DNA of 64,000 nt from JAGVPT01 sp964642725 (GTDB taxonomy: Bacteria > Bacteroidota > Ignavibacteria > UBA10030 > UBA8401), in contig CAZXQG010000013.1 in assembly GCA_964642725.1 (NCBI GenBank), forward strand, positions 9,320-73,319, read 5' to 3'. This document shows positions 58,335 through 64,000 of this stretch, one piece after another (positions within the stretch are counted from its first letter, which is position 1; each line of letters opens with the position of its first letter). The notes under the pieces are model-generated. The model saw only the letters and a list, made by a program, of their open reading frames with translations. It did no database searches and was not told where the DNA came from. A program made the position numbers and the translations under genes.

Positions 58335-60867
58335 ACTCTACCGACACCCCTCCCACCGGAAAGAACGCGAATTGGTGAAGCGTCTGGACGGATCCGTCAC
58401 TCACGTATTGATACGAAGCAATGTTATCTCTATTGTAAACGTTTTGAATCGCGATAAACGTGACGATGTTCCACCCGGTCATGTGATACCGGCTGATCCA
58501 CTGTATATCAAGCCGATGATACGCAGGATATCGCGCTGTGTTAAGATCGGCAGACTCATTTACCCACGCTCCTTTCGACCAGGTAACATTTCCAATCCAC
58601 ACCTGCTGATTCGTGACAAATGTTTCCGGCGTGTACGGCTTGCCGGATGAATAGCGGAAACGAAAACTGATTTCCATGTCATCTGAAAACGGCAAGATCT
58701 TCGTCGGATACTTCAAAATCGATCCATCCAGCCAGGTCCGAGTTCCTTTTACGATCTTGCCGAAAACAATCGTGAGGATATGAGGATAGTCGTAATCCGA
58801 AAGAAATGTTTTCCCTCCCCTCCCTGCCCTCGGATCGTCGGACACGGTGGATGAATACGAGTAGCTGATAGTCCCAAAATAGTCCTTCACTTGCTTTTGC
58901 TGAATGAAAAATTCTATCCCCCTCGATCTCCGGTCCATGACCGTGAGATATTTGTCTGATTGGAATGTCGGGTCGGCGAGCGACTGAAGAAATTGTTCAG
59001 TCACGGCGAGGCTGGAATAATGTTTGTCGTAGACTTCAATGCTCCCTTTCAATCCTTCATCCAGAACTTGTTCAACACCAAGAACAAAATGGCGGGCGTG
59101 GGAGTTTTGCAAATTGCGGTTGTATCCGATGTTCCGATTGTCAGAGTAGTCCGGCAAGGGCTGCGTCTGATAAAACTCGCCGTAGGCAAAATTAAGAAGA
59201 GTTAGTTCGGGGACAAGTTCATATGAGATGCTCGTCCGCGGGGCAAGGTTGCCATGATTCGAATAGCTAAAAAAGTCATAACGAAGACCCGCCGTCAGCG
59301 TCACTCGTGGAAAAAGGGAGACCTTATCGCTCACGTATCCGCTTAGTTTGTGCGCATCGCCGAGGCCGAGACGGGTTTGAACGTTGCCGGCAGGAAAACG
59401 CTGCGGGTACGTCTCGAAAATCCCGTCCCGGTTAAAATCGTACCTCAATGAATCAGATTCATAGGTCGCAGCTCCGTCGAATTTCCAGGTCGTTTGATAC
59501 TGGGCGCCCGCGGAAAGCTCGTGGCTTTCGGAGATCCGATACACTGCATCATAACGGGCCGCAAGAACAGATTCGTAGTTATTTTCGTCAAACGCACTTT
59601 CGGAATTGAGGAGAGCGCTGCTCGTTACTCTCCCGATGTCGTCGTAGGAACGGCGAGTGAAATGGTTCGTGACATCGACATTGTACCGGTTGCCGAACGA
59701 ATAAAGTGTCAGCACAGAAAAACCGTCAGTGCCCCAAAGGCTCTTGAGGCTTGCACCGACGGCGTATTCGTTTGTGTGAACATCAACATTTTGAACACTT
59801 GAAGAATCGGTAATGCCGGCCTTCTGTATATTGGTCTCTTTCGGATCGCCGTCAATGAGAATTTTGTCGTCTCCGTAGATTCCGCTCGCCATAAATTTTT
59901 GCGTAGGGGAAAGGTCATACGCAACCTTGAACTGCATGTCGTAGTATTTAGGAATTGCCGTCAGACCGAGAGCGGTAAGTCCTGTGAGATTGTCAAGTGT
60001 TTCAAGAAGGCTCCGGCGTGCAGAAAAAATCCAGGAACCTTTTCCGTTATCGATCCCGCCTTCCATCACCGTGCTGAATCCGGCGAAATTGAACCCGGTA
60101 TTCGTCGCGAATGACCGCCGGCGATCCCCCTCGCGGAGCGTCACGTCCATGACCGATGAAAGCTTGTCGCCGTACTGCGCGGGAAAGCCGCCTGTAGAAA
60201 ACCGAACGTCCTCGACGAGGTCAACGTTGACCATGTTGATGGGCCCGCCGGAGTTAAACTCGTTCGGATAGTGATTCGTGGAAGGAATCTCAATGTAATC
60301 CATCACGGTAAGATTCTCATCCGGGGCGCCCCCGCGGACGATCAACTCGTTCGTCTCATCGCTCGAGTTGCCGACATTCGGGAGAGATTGCATCAACCGG
60401 TCCATGTCTTGAATAGACCCTGGCGAGCGCGCCACTTCGGCGCCGCTGAGGCCAATCGTGCTGACCGGACTGATCGATCCGGCCCTGCTGAAGTAGTCTG
60501 CCTTCACCTCAACTTCGCCAATTTCAACCGGAGTTTCTTGCATCTTGATTTTCACTTTTGCACTGCGCCCTGTCGAGACAACAACATTTGTAAGAACCGA
60601 AGTCTGATAGCCGACAAGGCTTGTCCGAAGGCTATACTCGCCCACTTCTAAATTCTTAATAAGAAAATTGCCGTTCTCGTCGGTCGCGGCGCCAACCGAC
60701 GGCTTCTCGACAACAGCGACGTTTACACCGATCAAGGGCTGTTGCGTTGTCCCATCAACAACTTGCCCGGAAATCTCACCCTGCTTTTCCTGGGCAACAA
60801 GTGAAGAAAAAAATAATGCAGCCATCACAACAGAATAATAGCGACATAGTATTTTTCTATACATCAT
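58330..60867 (-). CDS. TonB-dependent receptor with carboxypeptidase-like regulatory domain
   Basis: An 845-residue outer-membrane receptor. A signal peptide (about 1-25, ending LVAQ) is followed by a CarboxypepD_reg-like domain (about 30-110: GEISGQVVDGTTQQPLIGVN), a plug domain (about 135-250: SIQDMDRLMQSLPNV, ELIVRGGAPDENL) and a large barrel ending in VEF. The ligand is unknown; no SusD partner is adjacent, which argues against a SusC-type glycan system. The N-terminal MM gives two possible ATG starts with AAAGG upstream. The stop codon lies inside an MITE-like element. Confidence 0.92.
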   Translation of the reverse strand: MMYRKILCRYYSVVMAALFFSSLVAQEKQGEISGQVVDGTTQQPLIGVNVAVVEKPSVGAATDENGNFLIKNLEVGEYSLRTSLVGYQTSVLTNVVVSTGRSAKVKIKMQETPVEIGEVEVKADYFSRAGSISPVSTIGLSGAEVARSPGSIQDMDRLMQSLPNVGNSSDETNELIVRGGAPDENLTVMDYIEIPSTNHYPNEFNSGGPINMVNVDLVEDVRFSTGGFPAQYGDKLSSVMDVTLREGDRRRSFATNTGFNFAGFSTVMEGGIDNGKGSWIFSARRSLLETLDNLTGLTALGLTAIPKYYDMQFKVAYDLSPTQKFMASGIYGDDKILIDGDPKETNIQKAGITDSSSVQNVDVHTNEYAVGASLKSLWGTDGFSVLTLYSFGNRYNVDVTNHFTRRSYDDIGRVTSSALLNSESAFDENNYESVLAARYDAVYRISESHELSAGAQYQTTWKFDGAATYESDSLRYDFNRDGIFETYPQRFPAGNVQTRLGLGDAHKLSGYVSDKVSLFPRVTLTAGLRYDFFSYSNHGNLAPRTSISYELVPELTLLNFAYGEFYQTQPLPDYSDNRNIGYNRNLQNSHARHFVLGVEQVLDEGLKGSIEVYDKHYSSLAVTEQFLQSLADPTFQSDKYLTVMDRRSRGIEFFIQQKQVKDYFGTISYSYSSTVSDDPRAGRGGKTFLSDYDYPHILTIVFGKIVKGTRTWLDGSILKYPTKILPFSDDMEISFRFRYSSGKPYTPETFVTNQQVWIGNVTWSKGAWVNESADLNTARYPAYHRLDIQWISRYHMTGWNIVTFIAIQNVYNRDNIASYQYVSDGSVQTLHQFAFFPVGGVSVEF

Positions 60868-60912
60868 GGAATACCTTTAAAGGGGGTGTTACACTTAACG
60901 TGATTATGCAGG

Positions 60913-60944
60913 CAAAGATAGTATGTGCGTCCGAAAATTCTGAA
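60913..60944 (-). promoter_or_regulatory. Candidate Bacteroidota-type promoter for the receptor gene
   Basis: TATCTTTG on the minus strand matches TAnnTTTG exactly and lies 45 bases before the start codon. The minus-33 element is weak (TTCA, 20 bases upstream). Confidence 0.35.
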
Positions 60945-61060
60945 GGAATTCCGACGAGTTGACAAAAGCGGAGGACAAAGCCAAGAGCGGGAAGCGTGAA
61001 AAATCAGACCAGGGCCGGAATTGGCTAAACAGTGCTGCGTTTTGACTTTCATGACTAGTT

Positions 61061-61077
61061 GTCGGACACCTTACCCG
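61061..61077. repeat. 17-bp motif, inverted copy of 50034-50050
   Basis: GTCGGACACCTTACCCG is the exact reverse complement of the motif at 50034. It lies in non-coding DNA, about 195 bases upstream of the receptor start. Confidence 0.5.
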
Positions 61078-61261
61078 GAAGGTCGATGCCGATCAAAATA
61101 CTTTGTGAACATGATCGGTTTTCACAAAACACAATTGCGTTTACGGAAAACCGGCACTTGGGTTGCATCGCTGTTGTAAAAACTAAATTGGAAAAGAGTA
61201 ATGCGAGGAAGAGTGACTGCAGCGCTGGAAACGAAAGCGGTTTGTATTTTCCTCCTTCCGC

Positions 61262-62590
61262 CTACTTCAAATAATAGAGCAGGGGATTCGGAGCTAACCG
61301 GCACTCTTCTGCAATGCGGAGACCATTTACTGCTCCAGAATCCCGCAAATGATACAGGCGCGGAACCAGTTTATCGCGAAGGTTAATCGGCGTAAAGGGA
61401 TTGATGAAAATGCTCGTCCCCCCTTCAAAACCGGCAGGAACATTGATGCGCAATTTAAGAAGCACATGCCACGGCATTTTATAGACTGCATCGATGGGTG
61501 TGTAATACCATTCTTCGTTGCAGGAAATTTGACTTCCAACAGCGGCATGGCATGCATGCACGAGATCGCTCATGCCGCGCAATTCAGCGTCAGAGTGCTC
61601 ATACGGGCGGCTGGCATGCGACTTCGAGTAAATTTCAATCGTCGGGTAACGGTGGCCTATTCCGACGCTGGCAACCGCGAAATCATTTTCTGCAAACACT
61701 AAATTATACTGCGCTGCGAAATTCACGCCAAGTTCGTTAAAGATGTTCGGGTCGTCGCGAAGCATCTGGATTTGCAGCAGCATGGAATTTCCCCACTCGT
61801 CCAGCCCGACGATTTGTTTGTGGAGATGGTCGAACGAAGCGCCGGCAGGGCGAAGCCAGTTCTGAAAGACGCTGATGTACCGGATGTAGCGATTGTAGGT
61901 CAGCATGTCCCGCATGGCTTCGACCGTGAACCGGAAATACTGAAAATGCTCTTCCTCAGTCATATCGCCGGAAGAACAGAGCTGAGTATCGACCGTCGCC
62001 CCATCTGTGTAATGCTTGCGGGCAATAATTAGTTCGTGGCATCCGCCGAAAAACGCATCCATCATGTTCTCTTTGTTAAACAGGAGTTTCTGCCGGATCT
62101 CCTGCTCCGACTTGGAGGACATTTTCAGCTTGTAATTCAAAATCGCGTCGATATGCTCGGCCCCCCGCGGGATCGCGACGTATGAATCGCGCCATGCGGA
62201 GGCATCTTTCGTTAATCGATAATTATAATTCTTTTTCCAGTAGTCGATGGTAACGATCTCGAACAGATTCCCGAGCCGGCGGAACTCTGCTACGGTATCG
62301 TTGTATTTGTCCGGCGGGACGCGCGTCAGCATGCGATACTGTCCGCCTTCCTTGACAAGGCGGTTTTTTTCCGGAGGGACCTCGTAGTAGCGTGTTTCGC
62401 AGAAACTGCAATATTTTCCGTCGCCGGAGTGGTCGATCTCTTTTGCCGCCACAGCCATCTCATTCATCAATGGCTTGTCGCCGCGGCCGGGAACCGCCCA
62501 CACTTCGGTGCCCGTGAACGGATTGATTTGCTTCACCGTCCCATCGGGCATGACATTATAGAAAAAATTGTAGCTGCGTGAAGAGTTCAT
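61262..62590 (-). CDS. GalT-like nucleotidyltransferase/HIT-superfamily protein (DUF4921-type)
   Basis: A 442-residue protein related to galactose-1-phosphate uridylyltransferase. C61 and C64 (CSFC) in the N-terminal half look like a zinc site. The catalytic-type His motif is SFDHLHKQIVG (about 253-263), matching the GalT/HIT H-x-H-x-Q pattern with one His shift (H-L-H-K-Q). The chain is longer than classical GalT (about 350). It may transfer a nucleotide to a sugar phosphate; substrate is unknown. It starts 13 bases after a phosphohexomutase gene, supporting a shared role in sugar-phosphate/nucleotide-sugar metabolism. Confidence 0.75.
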   Translation of the reverse strand: MNSSRSYNFFYNVMPDGTVKQINPFTGTEVWAVPGRGDKPLMNEMAVAAKEIDHSGDGKYCSFCETRYYEVPPEKNRLVKEGGQYRMLTRVPPDKYNDTVAEFRRLGNLFEIVTIDYWKKNYNYRLTKDASAWRDSYVAIPRGAEHIDAILNYKLKMSSKSEQEIRQKLLFNKENMMDAFFGGCHELIIARKHYTDGATVDTQLCSSGDMTEEEHFQYFRFTVEAMRDMLTYNRYIRYISVFQNWLRPAGASFDHLHKQIVGLDEWGNSMLLQIQMLRDDPNIFNELGVNFAAQYNLVFAENDFAVASVGIGHRYPTIEIYSKSHASRPYEHSDAELRGMSDLVHACHAAVGSQISCNEEWYYTPIDAVYKMPWHVLLKLRINVPAGFEGGTSIFINPFTPINLRDKLVPRLYHLRDSGAVNGLRIAEECRLAPNPLLYYLK

Positions 62591-62603
62591 TCATCCTGCG
62601 AGG

Positions 62604-64000
62604 TCAGATAGCCGTTGCGGCTTTTAACATAGATTTCATTCGTGCGGGAGAATTCGCTTCGGCATAAAAGCGGACGAGCGGCTCCGTCCCCGAAAAACGG
62701 ACAAGAATCCATCCGTTGTCGACGTAAAACTTATAGCCGTCAGTCTCGTTAATGTGCTGAACCGTGAAGGGGCCGATTTTCTTCGGCCGGTGTGAGTAGA
62801 AGGATACAATTTTTTTCTTCTCGTCTTCCGTAACACGGCGGTCGATCCTGCCGAAATGATATTCGCCGTACTCATCGAACAGCTCCTGCACAAGAACGCT
62901 CAATTTCTTGCGGCGTACGGCCATGATCTCCGCGAGCAGCAAGCCGACATAAATTCCGTCGCGTTCGGGCAAATGCCCCATCACTCCGAGCCCGCCGCTC
63001 TCTTCCCCGGCGATGATAATCTTTTTTTCCACCATCAGACGGCAGAGATATTTAAAGCCTACCGGTGTCTCGTTCAAAACAAGTCCGTACTTCTCGCACA
63101 TTCTTGGAATCAGTTCGGTCACCGACAACGACTTCGCAACTTCGCCTTTCAGGTGTTTGCGTTCTACCAAATATTTCAGGAGGATCGCAAAAATGCGGTG
63201 GGAATCGACAAAATTTCCCTTTTCATCAATCGCCCCGACACGGTCTGCGTCTCCGTCCGTTGCAATACCGATGTTGTATCTGCCGTCCTTCACCTCGAAG
63301 CTCAGTTCTTCCAAATTTTGCGCGAGAGGTTCCGGGTGTCCTCCGGCAAACGAAGGGTTGAAGATATTGCGAATGGTTCCGACGTTCGGGATGATCTTTT
63401 CCATCACACCCTGGCCCGCACCGTACATTGCATCATACAGTATTTTGATGCGCGTCGCTTTTATAAGGTCTATCTCGATCTTCTTCTCAATATCATTGAC
63501 ATACATCGTTGTCAGGTCGACGAATTGAATCATCCTCTTCGCGACAAGCTCGTTGAACGGTTTCACATTCAAAGGAAGTTCCTTCGACTTTAAAATCGGC
63601 GAAAGGAGTTTTTCCACCTTCGCAACCATTTCAGGGTGTGCAGGTCCGCCGAAATCTCCTTTGATCTTGAACCCGTTATATTCCGCCGGATTGTGGCTTG
63701 CTGTAATGACCACACCGCCCGCGGCCTTCATTTTCACGATGCCAAGCGACGTCATCGGCGTTGACGAAATCTTATCGGCCAGTTTCACCTTCACGCCGGC
63801 ACTCGCGATAATTTGTGCGGCTTTATGCGCGAATTCCTTCGACATAAACCGTGAATCGTAGCCGATCACCAAGCCGTTGTTGATTTTTTTATGAGATTTG
63901 AAATAGCGCGCTGTTGCCAAAGCAACCTTCGCCACGTTTGCAAACGTATAATCGTCGGCGATAACGCCGCGCCAGCCGTCTGTTCCGAATTTAATTGCAG
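62604..64000 (-). CDS. Phosphoglucomutase/phosphomannomutase family protein, 5' end beyond window
   Basis: At least 465 residues of an alpha-D-phosphohexomutase. A GTG at 63935 is not the true start: the frame upstream encodes IKFGTDGWRGVIADDYTF, the family N-terminus, and runs off the window, so only a few residues are missing. Key sites are complete: catalytic Ser in TASHNP, Mg-binding DGDADR, sugar-binding GEESGG and phosphate-binding RFSGTEP. Substrate (glucose, mannose or glucosamine phosphate) is unclear. It probably heads a two-gene operon with the GalT-like protein. Confidence 0.93.
   Translation of the reverse strand, partial: AIKFGTDGWRGVIADDYTFANVAKVALATARYFKSHKKINNGLVIGYDSRFMSKEFAHKAAQIIASAGVKVKLADKISSTPMTSLGIVKMKAAGGVVITASHNPAEYNGFKIKGDFGGPAHPEMVAKVEKLLSPILKSKELPLNVKPFNELVAKRMIQFVDLTTMYVNDIEKKIEIDLIKATRIKILYDAMYGAGQGVMEKIIPNVGTIRNIFNPSFAGGHPEPLAQNLEELSFEVKDGRYNIGIATDGDADRVGAIDEKGNFVDSHRIFAILLKYLVERKHLKGEVAKSLSVTELIPRMCEKYGLVLNETPVGFKYLCRLMVEKKIIIAGEESGGLGVMGHLPERDGIYVGLLLAEIMAVRRKKLSVLVQELFDEYGEYHFGRIDRRVTEDEKKKIVSFYSHRPKKIGPFTVQHINETDGYKFYVDNGWILVRFSGTEPLVRFYAEANSPARMKSMLKAATAI

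Larger units (their letters stand above)
60868..61261. other. Non-coding stretch upstream of the receptor gene
   Basis: About 394 bases with no gene I can support. It contains a promoter candidate at 60913-60944 and the 17-bp motif at 61061-61077. No terminator was recognised for any transcript entering from the right. Confidence 0.5.

Overview
The window looks like a chromosomal segment of a Bacteroidota/Chlorobiota-type bacterium, most likely an Ignavibacteria-like lineage. This is an inference from gene content. The signs are type IX secretion (T9SS) sorting domains of the QNYPNPFNPTT type, an ATP synthase cluster without the beta and epsilon genes, separate heptose kinase and adenylyltransferase genes, futalosine-type menaquinone synthesis (MqnA), many outer-membrane barrels and lipoproteins, and Bacteroidota-like promoters. 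Most genes are on the minus strand. No rRNA, tRNA, CRISPR array, prophage or transposase gene was seen.

Layout. 1-2250: a membrane protein cut by the window edge and an APC amino-acid permease. 2260-14074 (minus): a probable operon hldA, rfaE2, tamB, rnr, followed by a metalloprotease/PD40/barrel protein; together these suggest envelope biogenesis plus RNA decay. 14215-20698 (minus): a nonaheme T9SS cytochrome, a FadL-like barrel, two lipoproteins (one with a single heme-c motif) and another barrel, a possible outer-membrane redox cluster. 20786-25003: cysS, a four-helix-bundle gene, recN and an ORF6N gene bracketed by hairpins. 25119-29921: the translation block ffh, rpsP, khpA, rimM, trmD, rplS, with mqnA coupled to rplS. 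30017-36753: atpG-A-H-F-E-B, two assembly-factor-like genes, a bactofilin and an M23 peptidase. 36860-41686: two glycosyltransferases, and divergently an aminotransferase and a hydrolase. 42156-46744: a small lipoprotein made almost only of a T9SS-like domain, a barrel, rlmD and an ABC-F ATPase. 46961-57877: a secreted hydrolase, a receiver/metallo-hydrolase pair, transporters, a four-repeat secreted protein, a peptidase-like protein and a TauE-type permease. 58330-64000: a TonB-dependent receptor, a GalT-like protein and a phosphohexomutase cut by the window edge.

The most unusual layer is short repetitive DNA. (a) Two diverged elements with TCTAGTGCC-type ends overlap the stop codons of two outer-membrane protein genes and sit between each gene and its terminator. 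(b) Palindromic elements at 2374-2452, 48394-48565 and 52985-53180 carry several perfect inverted repeats; in two of them the arms are interleaved (A B A' B'). (c) Arrays of 7-bp quasi-repeats lie inside an ABC-F gene, at the 3' end of a four-helix-bundle gene, and as an inverted pair directly upstream of ffh. (d) Hairpin repeats flank the ORF6N gene, and a GC-rich palindrome lies in frame inside rlmD. These suggest a genome colonised by several small-repeat families that enter or edge into coding sequence.

Start codons were reassigned where a Shine-Dalgarno sequence, signal peptide or family alignment favoured another position. Notable cases are TTG for rpsP and ffh, GTG for mqnA, rimM and a barrel gene, and probably CTG for a response regulator.
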